NCBI RefSeq assembly: GCF_947504145.1
Contig: NZ_CANNGQ010000002.1
Coordinates: forward strand, 620,001 to 684,000
DNA from: an uncultured Microbulbifer sp.
GTDB lineage: Bacteria; Pseudomonadota; Gammaproteobacteria; Pseudomonadales; Cellvibrionaceae
DNA length: 64,000 nucleotides
Direction: 5' to 3'
Position numbers and translations under genes: made by a program. Positions 42,541 through 51,443 of the stretch are shown here, piece after piece (the stretch's first letter is position 1; every line of letters starts with the position of its first letter). The notes beneath the pieces are model-generated. The model did no database searches and was not told where the DNA came from. It was given only the letters and a program-made list of their open reading frames with translations.

Positions 42541-42942
42541 ATGAGCAGAAAAAAGACTACGGCAGAAGAAGAAGGCCAAGCGATTGACCTCACGCCCATG
42601 CTGGACGTGGTGTTCATCATGCTGATCTTCTTTATTGTCACCGCGACCTTTATCAAGGAACCGGGTATCGACGTTCTGAAGCCGGAAGCGACAACCGCTG
42701 ATCTCAAAGCCGCCTCTATTCTGGTAGCGATTAACGACAACAACGAAATCTGGATTGCCAAACAGCACGTAGACGATCGCCTGGTGAAAAACACCCTGGA
42801 ACGTCTCTACGCAGAAAACCCGAAAGGGTGGTTGGTCATTCAGCCCGATAAAAAGGCGAGTATCGAGAAGGTTGCCCTGATCGCAGACGCGGCCAGGAAG
42901 ATCGGAATCGAGAAAGTGTCGGTCGCTACAGAGAAGAGTTAA
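42541..42942 (+). CDS. exbD: ExbD-type biopolymer transport protein
   Basis: A 134-residue protein with a short cytoplasmic N-terminus, one membrane helix (about 22-40) containing the essential aspartate in IDLTPMLDVVFIMLIFFIV (Asp22, the proton-carrying residue), and a periplasmic ExbD/TolR domain. The ATG at 42541 follows GAGAG. It is separated from exbB by 150 bp with a hairpin, and is followed after 5 bp by tonB. In the complex the aspartate sits in the ExbB channel. Confidence 0.95.
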   Translation: MSRKKTTAEEEGQAIDLTPMLDVVFIMLIFFIVTATFIKEPGIDVLKPEATTADLKAASILVAINDNNEIWIAKQHVDDRLVKNTLERLYAENPKGWLVIQPDKKASIEKVALIADAARKIGIEKVSVATEKS

Positions 42943-42947
42943 CAGCT

Positions 42948-43568
42948 ATGAACCCGGTAAGACTAGTAGGGGCGGGTGCGCTGGCGGTAGCCACCACTTT
43001 TGCCCTGATCTTCACCATGCATGCGCTGATCGAGGCCAACCTCGGTGCTCCGGAAGAGGAGGATCCGATCAAGGTTGCCGACGTCGTGATGCCGGAGACG
43101 AAGATCGAAACAAAATACGATACCAGCAAACCGGATAAACCCGACGAACCTGAACAGCCGCCGCCCGATATGCCGGAGCCAGAGTTTGACCAGCCGGATA
43201 TAGACAATGCTCTGAACATGTCTGCACCCGCTGCAAGCGCTGGCATTCAAGTCGGCGGAATTGGTGGTTTCGCCTCTGAAGGCGATTACCTACCGATTGT
43301 GAAGGTGCAGCCCCAGTATCCGCGTCGCGCACTGCAGCGTGGCATCGAAGGCTGGGTAGTTGTGGAATATACGGTGACCAAGAACGGTTCTGTACGTGAC
43401 CCGCGTGTGGTGGAAGCTTTCACAAAAGATGGCAACCCGACCACAATCTTCAACCGCGCTGCGGTGAAGTCTGCGCTGAAGTACAAGTACAAGCCGCGGG
43501 TTGTTGATGGTGAGCCGATTGAAGTGCCTGGTGTAAAAACCAAGATCAGCTTCAACATGGCGCAATAA
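42948..43568 (+). CDS. tonB: TonB energy-transducing protein
   Basis: A 206-residue TonB. An N-terminal membrane anchor (about 5-25), a proline/glutamate-rich linker (PDKPDEPEQPPPDMPEPEFD) and the C-terminal TonB domain (about 110-206) with VQPQYPRRALQRGIEGWVVVEYTVTKNGSV, in outline, and the conserved YKYKPRVVDGEPI. The linker is short, like that of TonB2 proteins, which fits the need for TtpC to help span the periplasm. Directly after exbD (5 bp) and before the TPR gene (13 bp). Confidence 0.95.
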   Translation: MNPVRLVGAGALAVATTFALIFTMHALIEANLGAPEEEDPIKVADVVMPETKIETKYDTSKPDKPDEPEQPPPDMPEPEFDQPDIDNALNMSAPAASAGIQVGGIGGFASEGDYLPIVKVQPQYPRRALQRGIEGWVVVEYTVTKNGSVRDPRVVEAFTKDGNPTTIFNRAAVKSALKYKYKPRVVDGEPIEVPGVKTKISFNMAQ

Positions 43569-43581
43569 ATAGGGGACGCAT

Positions 43582-44919
43582 ATGAATATGACGACCGTGA
43601 CGAAAGGCCTGTCCAAATTCGTCCTGCGCACGTCCGTAGCGCTGCCCCTGGTACTTGCACCAGCAGTAAGCGTTACCGTACTGGAAGCTGTTGGCGTGTC
43701 TGCTTCTTTCGCCCAGGCCGAGGCCCAGGGCGAGCAGCAGACCCGCAAAGTACCGGCCATGCGTGAAAACGTGTTCAAGAAGCTGGGCAAAGTGCAGGAA
43801 GCTGCCGATGCCCAGAACTGGCCGGCCGCGCTGGCTGCGCTGAAAGAAATGGAAGCCGGGAAGGACAAGTACAACGGTTATGAAACCGCCCAGATGTACT
43901 ACTTCTATGGCTTTGTTTACTACAGCATGGAGCGGTATCCGCAGGCGATTACCTACTACAAAAAAGTACTGCAGCAGGGTGAACAGAACCTGCCGGTAGC
44001 ACTGGAAGTGGGTACTCTGCTGACCGTGGCCCAGTTGTACTTCGTGCAGGAAGACTACAAGCAGGCACTGAGCTACCTGAACAAATGGTTTGCCGTAGCG
44101 GATAACATCAGTGCGGATTCCTACGCTCTGCGTGCCCAGGCATACCACCAGGTAGGCAATGCGAAAATGGCGATGGCCGATATCTCTACTGCTATCAGCA
44201 TGTACGAGAAAGAAGGCAAAACGCCGAAGGAAAACTGGTTCCAGCTGCAACGCTACTTCTACTATGAGCAGAATGACTACAAAAATGTAGCCAAGGTGCT
44301 CGAGAAGCTGGTGAAGCACTACCCGAAAGGTGAGTACTACAAGCAGTTGGCGGGTATGTACGGTGAGCTGAAGCGTGAAGACGATATGCTTCACATGATG
44401 GAAGCTGCCTACATCGCCGGTGCCCTTCAGAAAGAGAAAGAGCTGTTGAACATGGCTTATCTCTTCATGGGTGCTGAGATGCCGTACAAAGGTGCCAAGG
44501 TCATCGACAAGGGCATCGACGAGAAGAAGATCAAGCGCACCTCAAAAAATCTGGAAACTCTGGCGCAGGCCTACCAGATGGCTCAGGAGCTGCAGAAGTC
44601 TATTCCCGAGTTGGAAGCTGCTGCCAGCATGTCTGACAAGGGCGATCTCTACTCCCGTCTGTCCGGTATCTACCTCGATCTGGACAACAACGAGAAGGCC
44701 GTCGACATGGGTGCCAAGGCGCTGAAAAAAGGCGATATCAAACGCCCGGATCAGCTCTATATCGTTCTCGGTATGGCCAATGCCAACCTGAAGAAGTACG
44801 ACAGCTCTTTGAAGTACTTTGAGAAAGCGCTGGATGACAAACGTTCAGAGAAGTTTGCCAAGCAGTGGATTACTTTCGTCAAAGCAGAGCAGGAGCGTGA
44901 GAAGCAGCTCGCCATGTAA
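43582..44919 (+). CDS. TPR protein of the TonB2 cluster
   Basis: A 445-residue exported protein. The signal peptide (about 1-47) ends SASFAQA and is rather long; a start further downstream is not available. The remainder consists of tandem tetratricopeptide-like helix pairs, for example AQMYYFYGFVYYSMERYPQAITYYKKVL, in outline, and YIVLGMANANLKKYDSSLKYFEKAL near the C-terminus. Genes of this type end TtpC-ExbB-ExbD-TonB clusters in Vibrio and Shewanella. A scaffold role in the periplasm is likely. A strong terminator follows 36 bp on, closing the six-gene unit. Confidence 0.9.
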   Translation: MNMTTVTKGLSKFVLRTSVALPLVLAPAVSVTVLEAVGVSASFAQAEAQGEQQTRKVPAMRENVFKKLGKVQEAADAQNWPAALAALKEMEAGKDKYNGYETAQMYYFYGFVYYSMERYPQAITYYKKVLQQGEQNLPVALEVGTLLTVAQLYFVQEDYKQALSYLNKWFAVADNISADSYALRAQAYHQVGNAKMAMADISTAISMYEKEGKTPKENWFQLQRYFYYEQNDYKNVAKVLEKLVKHYPKGEYYKQLAGMYGELKREDDMLHMMEAAYIAGALQKEKELLNMAYLFMGAEMPYKGAKVIDKGIDEKKIKRTSKNLETLAQAYQMAQELQKSIPELEAAASMSDKGDLYSRLSGIYLDLDNNEKAVDMGAKALKKGDIKRPDQLYIVLGMANANLKKYDSSLKYFEKALDDKRSEKFAKQWITFVKAEQEREKQLAM

Positions 44920-44955
44920 GTTTTACATGCAAGCCAGTCGCTTCATGCGAACCGG

Positions 44956-44985
44956 AAAAGCCGCACATTGTGCGGCTTTTTTTTT
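44956..44985 (+). terminator. Rho-independent terminator of the TonB2 cluster
   Basis: AAAAGCCGCA and TGCGGCTTTT pair around CATTG, followed by nine T. Confidence 0.95.
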
Positions 44986-45026
44986 GGCCAAAATTCCGCA
45001 ACTCTGGCGCAATACTGATCAATTAA

Positions 45027-45057
45027 TGCGAATTATTTGCAGTTTCGTGAGAATCAA
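45027..45057 (+). promoter_or_regulatory. Fur-box-like palindrome before the second tonB
   Basis: TGCGAATTATTTGCA (45027-45041) is a near-perfect 7-1-7 dyad matching 10 of 14 positions of the Fur consensus TGATAATnATTATCA, and a further half-site-like TGAGAAT follows at 45048. It overlaps a possible -35 (TTGCAG at 45037) with AATACT 18 bases on. Suggests iron control of the downstream tonB; not proven. Confidence 0.4.
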
Positions 45058-45155
45058 CTAAATACTGAAAGTAGCTGATCAGCTTTTTCCACCGCGCCGC
45101 TACAGGTATCTCGGCGCGACCAATCAACACCTTAAAATAAAAAGGAGAGGTGTAT

Positions 45156-45806
45156 ATGGAACAGGCTTATCCGCTCAATTCCAATCCTCTATTTGCTCTA
45201 TCCACGAAAGCCACAACCCTGGTGCGCAATGGCGCTCTGGCCCTGGGGGTAACGGGGCTGTTGCTGCTGGGAATGACCCAGCTTATCGCCACGGACTACC
45301 GGGCTCCTCCAGAGGTACTGCCGCCACAAGTGGCAGCTATCCATATGCCGGATGTAAAGCCCACCGTGCACAAAGCGGAGCCGATCGAGAAGCCTCAGGA
45401 TGTACCTCCGTTGATGGAGCCAATGCCGGTCGAGCGCACGATTGAACCGGGGGTGGTTCCTGTCACTATCGGCGCGCCGGTGGTGGCGGGGCAAAAGGTC
45501 GATGCGACGATTGTGAGTTCAGGCCCTCTGCCCATCTACAAACCGGCCCCGCGGTATCCGCGGCGGGCACTGGCGAAAGGGCTGGAGGGGTACGTCGTGG
45601 TTGAGTTCACCATCAGTAAAAACGGTAGTGTGAAAGATCCGAGAGTTGTCGGTGGCTACGACTTCAGTGGCGCGCCAACGGAAGTGTTTAACCAGTCCGC
45701 CCTGAATGCGGTTGAGCGCTTTAAGTATCGCCCGACTGTGGTCGAAGGGAAGCCGGTCGAGAAGCACGGCGTGCGCAACCGGATTACTTTCAAGATGGCC
45801 GAATAA
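45156..45806 (+). CDS. tonB: Second TonB protein
   Basis: A 216-residue TonB paralogue in its own transcription unit: terminators lie on both sides. The ATG at 45156 follows AGGAGAGG. The anchor is at about 25-46 (ALALGVTGLLLLGMTQLI), a Pro/Glu/Val linker follows (45-125), and the C-terminal TonB domain (about 125-216) has IYKPAPRYPRRALAKGLEGYV and the FKYRPTVVEGKPVEK end. It shares domain type with the cluster TonB but differs in linker. No exb genes accompany it, so it presumably borrows the ExbBD of the cluster or another locus. Confidence 0.92.
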   Translation: MEQAYPLNSNPLFALSTKATTLVRNGALALGVTGLLLLGMTQLIATDYRAPPEVLPPQVAAIHMPDVKPTVHKAEPIEKPQDVPPLMEPMPVERTIEPGVVPVTIGAPVVAGQKVDATIVSSGPLPIYKPAPRYPRRALAKGLEGYVVVEFTISKNGSVKDPRVVGGYDFSGAPTEVFNQSALNAVERFKYRPTVVEGKPVEKHGVRNRITFKMAE

Positions 45807-45816
45807 AAGGAGTGTA

Positions 45817-45847
45817 AAAAAATAGCGGGCAATGCCCGCTATTTTTA
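45817..45847. terminator. Rho-independent terminator between tonB and ilvD
   Basis: AAAAATAGCGGGCA and TGCCCGCTATTTTT form a perfect stem with A-run and T-run; usable from both strands by the convergent tonB and ilvD. Confidence 0.94.
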
Positions 45848-45871
45848 TTCTGGCGTGTTTCAGTGCTAGCT

Positions 45872-47707
45872 TCAGTCGATCTCTCGGATGGCACCTTTAT
45901 CGGCGCTGGTGGCAAGAAGTGCATACGCCTTGAGTGCACGACTGACTTTGCGCGGGCGTACCTTGGCCGGCTTCCAGCCCTCAGCACCTTTCGCGTCCAT
46001 GGCCGCACGGCGACGCTGCAACTCCTCTTCTGGAATAGCCACCTCGATCAGGCGGTTGGGGATATCGATACGTATCGGGTCGCCATCCTGCACGAGAGCG
46101 ATGTTGCCGCCTCCCGCCGCTTCCGGGGAAACGTGCCCGATAGACAGGCCAGAAGTACCGCCGGAGAAGCGGCCGTCGGTAATCAGTGCGCAGTATTTCC
46201 CCAGCCCTTTGGATTTCAGGTAGCTGGTGGGGTAGAGCATTTCCTGCATCCCCGGACCACCTTTGGGGCCTTCGTAGCGGACGATGACCGCGTCACCTTC
46301 CTTAACCTTGCCTTCAAGAATATGCGCCACCGCATCTTCCTGGCTCTCGACAATATGCGCCGGGCCCTCGAACTTCCACAGCTCTTCTTCTACCCCGGAG
46401 GTCTTGACCACGCAGCCGTCTGGGGCGAGGTTGCCAAACAGCACCGCAAGTCCGCCCTCGGATGAGTAGGCGTGCTCCACCGAGCGGATACAGCCCTGCT
46501 CGCGGTCGCCATCCAGATTGTTCCAGCGGCAGTCCTGGCTGAATGCGGTTTGTGTGGGGATGCCCGCAGGGCCTGCGCGGAAAAATTTGTGTACTGCAGG
46601 GTCGTCGGTGCGACGGATATCCCACTGCTCCAGGGCTTCCTTGAAGGAGTTGCTGTACACCGTGGGCAGGCTGGCATCCAGCAGGCCACCGGCTTCCAGT
46701 TCACCGAGAATGGCCATCACGCCACCGGCGCGGTGTACGTCTTCAATATGGTATTTCTGGGTATTGGGCGCCACCTTGCACAGCTGCGGGATCTTGCGCG
46801 ACAGGCGGTCGATATCCGCCAGAGTAAAGTCGACCTCACCCTCTAGCGCCGCCGCCAGCAGGTGCAGAATGGTGTTGGTGGATCCGCCCATGGCGATATC
46901 CAGCGCCATGGCATTGCTGAACGCGGCACGGTTGGCGATGCTGCGAGGCAGGGCGGAATAGTCATCCTCTTCGTAATGGCGCTTGGCCAAGGCGACGATC
47001 TCGCGGCCGGCGCGCAGGAACAGCTGTTCGCGGTCTGCGTGGGTGGCCAGCATGGTGCCATTGCCCGGCAGGGACAGGCCTAGTGCCTCGGTCAGACAGT
47101 TCATGGAATTGGCGGTGAACATACCGGAGCAGGAGCCGCAGGTTGGGCAGGCGGAGCGTTCGTATTCGGCCACCATTTCATCGCTGGCGTCGTCGGTCGC
47201 GGCGATCACCATGGCGTCGACCAGGTCGAGCTTGTGCTCGGCGAGCTTGGTCTTGCCCGCTTCCATGGGGCCGCCGGAGACGAAAATCACCGGAATATTC
47301 AGGCGCAGGGCGGCCATCAGCATTCCCGGGGTAATCTTGTCGCAGTTGGAAATGCACACCAGCGCGTCAGCGCAGTGGGCATTTACCATGTATTCCACTG
47401 AGTCGGCGATGATCTCGCGGCTGGGCAGGCTGTAGAGCATGCCGTCGTGGCCCATGGCGATACCGTCATCCACAGCGATGGTGTTGAACTCTTTGGCCAC
47501 ACCACCGGCTTTCTCGATTTCCCGCGCGACCAGCTGACCCATGTCTTTCAGGTGCACGTGCCCGGGCACGAACTGGGTAAAAGAATTGGCCACGGCGATA
47601 ATCGGCTTGTGGAAATCGTCATCCTTCATGCCGGTGGCGCGCCACAGGGCGCGGGCGCCGGCCATGTTGCGGCCAGCGGTGGAAGTGCGTGAACGGTACT
47701 GAGGCAT
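45872..47707 (-). CDS. ilvD: Dihydroxy-acid dehydratase
   Basis: A 611-residue iron-sulfur enzyme (E. coli 616) of valine, leucine and isoleucine synthesis, making 2-oxo acids from dihydroxy acids. Conserved cysteines are Cys122 in [12 protein letters not shown] and Cys187, Cys190 and Cys193 in [19 protein letters not shown], the cluster and metal region. [12 protein letters not shown] and the C-terminal [20 protein letters not shown] are also family blocks. A probable promoter is at 47764-47792. It is not linked here to ilvC or leu genes; ilvA and ilvE are 15-40 kb away. Confidence 0.97.
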   Translation of the reverse strand: MPQYRSRTSTAGRNMAGARALWRATGMKDDDFHKPIIAVANSFTQFVPGHVHLKDMGQLVAREIEKAGGVAKEFNTIAVDDGIAMGHDGMLYSLPSREIIADSVEYMVNAHCADALVCISNCDKITPGMLMAALRLNIPVIFVSGGPMEAGKTKLAEHKLDLVDAMVIAATDDASDEMVAEYERSACPTCGSCSGMFTANSMNCLTEALGLSLPGNGTMLATHADREQLFLRAGREIVALAKRHYEEDDYSALPRSIANRAAFSNAMALDIAMGGSTNTILHLLAAALEGEVDFTLADIDRLSRKIPQLCKVAPNTQKYHIEDVHRAGGVMAILGELEAGGLLDASLPTVYSNSFKEALEQWDIRRTDDPAVHKFFRAGPAGIPTQTAFSQDCRWNNLDGDREQGCIRSVEHAYSSEGGLAVLFGNLAPDGCVVKTSGVEEELWKFEGPAHIVESQEDAVAHILEGKVKEGDAVIVRYEGPKGGPGMQEMLYPTSYLKSKGLGKYCALITDGRFSGGTSGLSIGHVSPEAAGGGNIALVQDGDPIRIDIPNRLIEVAIPEEELQRRRAAMDAKGAEGWKPAKVRPRKVSRALKAYALLATSADKGAIREID

Positions 47708-47763
47708 AGCGGTTCTTAAACGTGGTTTACAAAAATGGATTGGCCTGGGAAGCAGGCGAGGGC

Positions 47764-47792
47764 ACTACATCGGCGTTGACCGGTGTAGACAA
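47764..47792 (-). promoter_or_regulatory. Candidate sigma70 promoter of ilvD
   Basis: TTGTCT (47792-47787), 17 bases, TGTAGT (47769-47764) on the minus strand, about 57 bp before the ilvD start. A dyad at 47866-47897 (GTGGGCGCA/TGCGCCCAC) lies upstream and may belong to the argA 3' end. Confidence 0.45.
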
Positions 47793-47909
47793 CAACGGAG
47801 CGCCCGCGAGCCCGACAGGTTAGCAAAACGGGAGAAAATTTGCGCGGTTTGCGGCGCAGCTGGCTGTGGGCGCAAGGCTTGTCCGTCATGCGCCCACTTG
47901 TCCGCAATC

Positions 47910-49223
47910 CTATTGCCCGTTGAGCCGTTTGCGTAAAACGCGCGAATTGCGCTGGATGTTGTACAGGGATTTGCGGCTGGTGGGCAGCTCGGACACATCT
48001 ACCTGCTCAAAACCGCGCTCGATGAACCAATGCTCGGTCTGGGTGGTGAGCACATAGATTTCCGGCAGCTCCAGAGCCTTTGCCTGCCGTTCCAGATGCA
48101 GCAGCAGTTTGGCCCCGCGGCCGCCACCACGAAACTCCGGGTGAATCGCCACACACGCAATCTCTGCCGCAATCATATCCGCCTGATCGTCCAGAATCGG
48201 ATAGAGGGCCGCACAGGCTACGGGCGTACCGTCCACTTCCACCAAGGTGAAGTGGTCAATTTCCGCCTCAAGTTTTTCCCGCGAGCGCCGCACCAGAATA
48301 CCCTGTTTTTCCAGCGGCCGGATCAGCCCGAGAATGCCGCCCACATCCTGAATGCGTGCGCGCCGCACCACCTCGTAGCTGTCGCGGTAAATCATGGTGC
48401 CGGCGCCTTCCCGGCGGAACAGCTCCTGCAGCAGGGCGCCGTTGTCGCCATAGCTCAGCAGATGTACCCGCTGAGTGCCAGCATTACAGGCGCTGATCGC
48501 ACAACTGAGGGTTTCACTGTCCAACTGTTCGGCCACATCCTCTGCCTGGTGAATACTCAGATCGTAGACTGGCTCGCCGTCCACTTCGAGCTGAGGTTTG
48601 TCGCGGAACAGAACCAGCTTTTCCGCGTTCAGGCTCTTCGCCGCCTCCGCCGCCAAATCCAGATAGTTCAGATTGAACAGTTCCCCGGTCAACGAAGTGC
48701 CGAGCGGCGACAGCAGCACCAGCGCACCCTCTTCCAGGGCGCGGCTGATCGCTTTAGTATCCATCCGTCGAACCCGACCGGTCCAGCGCATATCGGTTCC
48801 GTCGATAATCCCTTCCGGCCGCGCGGTAACAAAGTTGCCGGAGAGCACCTTGAGCGAAGAATTGGCCATGGGCGAATCCGGCAGCCCCTGGGAAAACGCC
48901 GCCTCGATTTCAAAACGCAGCCTGCCCACCACGCCCTTGATCACTTCCAGTGTCTCGCGATCGGTGATGCGGGTATTGCCCTGGAAGCGGCTCTGGATGC
49001 CGGCGCATTCCAGTGCGCGGTTCACCTGCGCACGCGCACCAGGCACCAGTACCAGGCGCACGCCGAGGCTGATCAGCAGGGCGAGATCGTGCACCAGGTT
49101 GCGAAAGTTCTCGTGCTCAAACCCTTCACCCGGAATGGCGACCACCAAGGTTCGCCCGCGCAGATCATTGATATAAGGCGCGGCGTTTCGGAACCAGTTG
49201 AGGTTGGTGGTTTTGGTGTTCAC
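47910..49223 (-). CDS. argA: Amino-acid N-acetyltransferase (N-acetylglutamate synthase)
   Basis: A 437-residue enzyme (E. coli 443) for the first step of arginine synthesis. The N-terminal amino-acid kinase-like domain (about 5-285, NWFRNAAPYINDLRGRTLVVAIPGE in outline) binds the arginine feedback inhibitor, and the C-terminal GNAT domain (about 290-430) has the acetyl-CoA loop HPEFRGGGRGAKLLLHLE and VLTTQTEHWFIERGFEQV. Both match classical bifunctional-fold ArgA. It lies 160 bp downstream of argE on the same strand. It works with argE and shares the acetylated-intermediate route. Confidence 0.96.
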   Translation of the reverse strand: MNTKTTNLNWFRNAAPYINDLRGRTLVVAIPGEGFEHENFRNLVHDLALLISLGVRLVLVPGARAQVNRALECAGIQSRFQGNTRITDRETLEVIKGVVGRLRFEIEAAFSQGLPDSPMANSSLKVLSGNFVTARPEGIIDGTDMRWTGRVRRMDTKAISRALEEGALVLLSPLGTSLTGELFNLNYLDLAAEAAKSLNAEKLVLFRDKPQLEVDGEPVYDLSIHQAEDVAEQLDSETLSCAISACNAGTQRVHLLSYGDNGALLQELFRREGAGTMIYRDSYEVVRRARIQDVGGILGLIRPLEKQGILVRRSREKLEAEIDHFTLVEVDGTPVACAALYPILDDQADMIAAEIACVAIHPEFRGGGRGAKLLLHLERQAKALELPEIYVLTTQTEHWFIERGFEQVDVSELPTSRKSLYNIQRNSRVLRKRLNGQ

Positions 49224-49383
49224 AATCGTTTCTTGTCAGCAGTTAAGTGGGTTGGTGGTGCAATATACCGTATTTTCTGCGGCATTGATGGTTGTGTGCG
49301 CACGCATTCGCCGTCAGACCTACAGGAGCCTCGGTGAAGGTATCACCCGGTAAGGTGACCGCCAGTATGTCGTGCGTATACGA

Positions 49384-50538
49384 CTAAAGGCAGAAGCGCC
49401 CAATCATGCCTTTAAGGATCTCCACCATCGGGTCAATCCGCTCCAGTCCCAGGTATTCATCCGGCTGGTGCGCCTGATCGATATCCCCGGGGCCGAGTAC
49501 GATGGTCTGCATCCCCAGCTTCTGCAAAAACGGCGCCTCGGTGGCAAAAGCCACGCTCTCGGCAGTGTGGCCGGTCAGCTTCTCGGCCACTTTTACCAGC
49601 TCCGATTGTGCCGGCTCCTCGAATGCCTCCACGCCGCCAATCAGTGAATCCATTTCCAGCTGAATCTTTTCACTGCCCACCACGTTTTTTAGCCGTTGGT
49701 GCAACTCACCGCGCAAATCGTCCATGGGCATCCCCGGCAGCGGCCGCAGGTCGAACTGCAATTCCGTGTGGCCGCAAATCCGGTTGGGATTATCGCCACC
49801 GTGAATACAGCCAAGATTGAGGGTCGGCACCTGCACCGCAAAGCCTGGGTTTTTATAGCGCTCCTGCCACTCGCCGCGCATTTTCAAAATCTCGCTCATG
49901 GCACTGTGCATCGCCTCAAGCGCACTCGCGCCGTAAGCGGGGTTGGAGGAGTGCCCTGCCTGGCCGGTAATGCGCAGCCGCTCCATCATCATGCCCTTGT
50001 GCATGCGAATGGGTTTGAGCCCCGTAGGCTCACCGATTACCGCATAGCGGGCTTTGGGCATCCCGGCTTTTACCAACGCGCGTGCGCCGGACATGGAGGT
50101 TTCTTCATCGGCGGTGGCGAGAATGATCAGGGGCTGTTGCAGGACTTTTCCAGAAAAAGCTTTTGCGGCCTCAATCGCCAGCGGGAAAAAGCCTTTCATA
50201 TCCGTGCTGCCGAGACCGTAAAAACGGTTGTCCCGCTCGCTCAGCTTGAACGGATCCGATTGCCAGCGGTCGTCGTCGTATGGAACGGTATCCGTGTGCC
50301 CGGCGAATACCAGCCCGCCGTCTCCCTGGCCGAGGGTGGCGATCAGGTTGGCTTTATGGGGTTGCTCTTCAATGGGCATTACCTGTACAGAAAAGCCCAG
50401 TGTTTCCAGCCAGGCGGCCAAAAGGTCGATGACGCCACGATTACCCATATCCAGTTTTGGGTTGGTGGCACTGACGCTGGGGCTGGCAACCAACTGTTTC
50501 AGCTGGCTCTGCAGATCGGGCAGCGTGTGGATGCTCAT
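49384..50538 (-). CDS. argE: Acetylornithine deacetylase
   Basis: A 384-residue M20 metalloenzyme (E. coli 383) that releases ornithine from N-acetylornithine. Metal-binding residues are visible: His in FAGHTDTVP, the bridging Asp in GLGSTDMKGFFPLAIEA, Glu pair in ATADEETSMSGA, and the late His in IVLGPGDIDQAHQPDEY. The dimerisation domain is at about 180-290. It is preceded by a DMT exporter gene with only 23 bp between, hinting at one transcript. Together with argA this is the linear acetyl-ornithine pathway rather than the cyclic argJ route, unless argJ is elsewhere. Confidence 0.95.
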   Translation of the reverse strand: MSIHTLPDLQSQLKQLVASPSVSATNPKLDMGNRGVIDLLAAWLETLGFSVQVMPIEEQPHKANLIATLGQGDGGLVFAGHTDTVPYDDDRWQSDPFKLSERDNRFYGLGSTDMKGFFPLAIEAAKAFSGKVLQQPLIILATADEETSMSGARALVKAGMPKARYAVIGEPTGLKPIRMHKGMMMERLRITGQAGHSSNPAYGASALEAMHSAMSEILKMRGEWQERYKNPGFAVQVPTLNLGCIHGGDNPNRICGHTELQFDLRPLPGMPMDDLRGELHQRLKNVVGSEKIQLEMDSLIGGVEAFEEPAQSELVKVAEKLTGHTAESVAFATEAPFLQKLGMQTIVLGPGDIDQAHQPDEYLGLERIDPMVEILKGMIGRFCL

Positions 50539-50561
50539 TGTTTTGTCCTTTTAGCGAGAGA

Positions 50562-51425
50562 TCAAATCCGTCTATGTTTGTTGCGCCATTCGCTGATCAG
50601 CACGGCGGCAACGATGATGGCGCCGCCGGTGGCAAGGCGCGGTAAATCTGCATCGCGATTCCAGATTAACAGGTTTACCAGTAAACCGGCGGGAATCAGC
50701 GCGTTGTTCATGGCCGCCAGGGTACCCGGAGAGACCTGAGTGGCGCCTTTGTTCCACAGGAAATAACCAAGGCCGGAGGCAATGGCGCCCAGCCACACCA
50801 GTACGCCCCATTGAACGCTGCCGGTCGGGTACTGCGGTTTGCCAAGTATCAACCAGGCAACACTTGCCACGATACTGGCACCGATAAAAAACCAGCCGAA
50901 GGTTTGCCTCGGTGGCAGAGAGTTGCCGCGCTTTGTCTCAGATTGCATAAACTGCCTGTAGGCTACTTGCCCTGTGGCAAAACACAGGTTGGCGCCCTGC
51001 ACCACCAAGAAGCCGCGCCAGTAGCTATCACTCAGGTTGTCCCAGCGAATGACGGCGGCACCGATGACGGCGATGGCGGCAATCAGCAGGTTCCAGAGGG
51101 AAAATTTCCGTGCCAGCAGGTCATAGATCAGCGCGATATACACCGGGGTGAAGATGGTGAACAGCAAGACTTCCGGTACGCTCAGTAGTAAAAATGACTG
51201 GTAGTAAAAAAGGTACATGAGCCCGAGCTGGACCGCGCCGATGGCCATAAGGGTCAGTGCCGTGCGCGGCGGGGTGCGCCAGTTGAGGAAGGGCAGAAAT
51301 GCCAGGGTGGCGAGCAGTACCCGGGTGAGTACAGAGAAATAGCTATCTACCTGGCCGGCGAGATAGACGCCGATCAGACTGAAGGAGAAGGCCCACAGGA
51401 GGGTGACCAGTATCAGTAAAATCAT
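50562..51425 (-). CDS. EamA/DMT superfamily transporter
   Basis: A 287-residue inner-membrane protein with ten hydrophobic helices in two EamA repeats (about 1-130 and 145-280). Conserved points include LLWAFSFSLIGVY at the start, IFTPVYIALIYDLLARK at the end of repeat one and LSPGTLAAMNNALIPAGLLVNLLIW in outline in repeat two. The group resembles carboxylate/amino acid/amine exporters of E. coli type. The substrate cannot be named; the 23-bp link to argE makes an amino acid or amine plausible. The start at 51425 begins at the first helix; an in-frame codon 63 bp upstream would add 21 polar residues and overlap the divergent gene. Confidence 0.88.
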   Translation of the reverse strand: MILLILVTLLWAFSFSLIGVYLAGQVDSYFSVLTRVLLATLAFLPFLNWRTPPRTALTLMAIGAVQLGLMYLFYYQSFLLLSVPEVLLFTIFTPVYIALIYDLLARKFSLWNLLIAAIAVIGAAVIRWDNLSDSYWRGFLVVQGANLCFATGQVAYRQFMQSETKRGNSLPPRQTFGWFFIGASIVASVAWLILGKPQYPTGSVQWGVLVWLGAIASGLGYFLWNKGATQVSPGTLAAMNNALIPAGLLVNLLIWNRDADLPRLATGGAIIVAAVLISEWRNKHRRI

Positions 51426-51443
51426 GAAAATGTGTGGTGTCCG

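Noticed and set aside
47866-47897. Inverted repeat GTGGGCGCA/TGCGCCCAC as a terminator of argA
   Set aside because: No T-run on the argA strand; listed only as a dyad.
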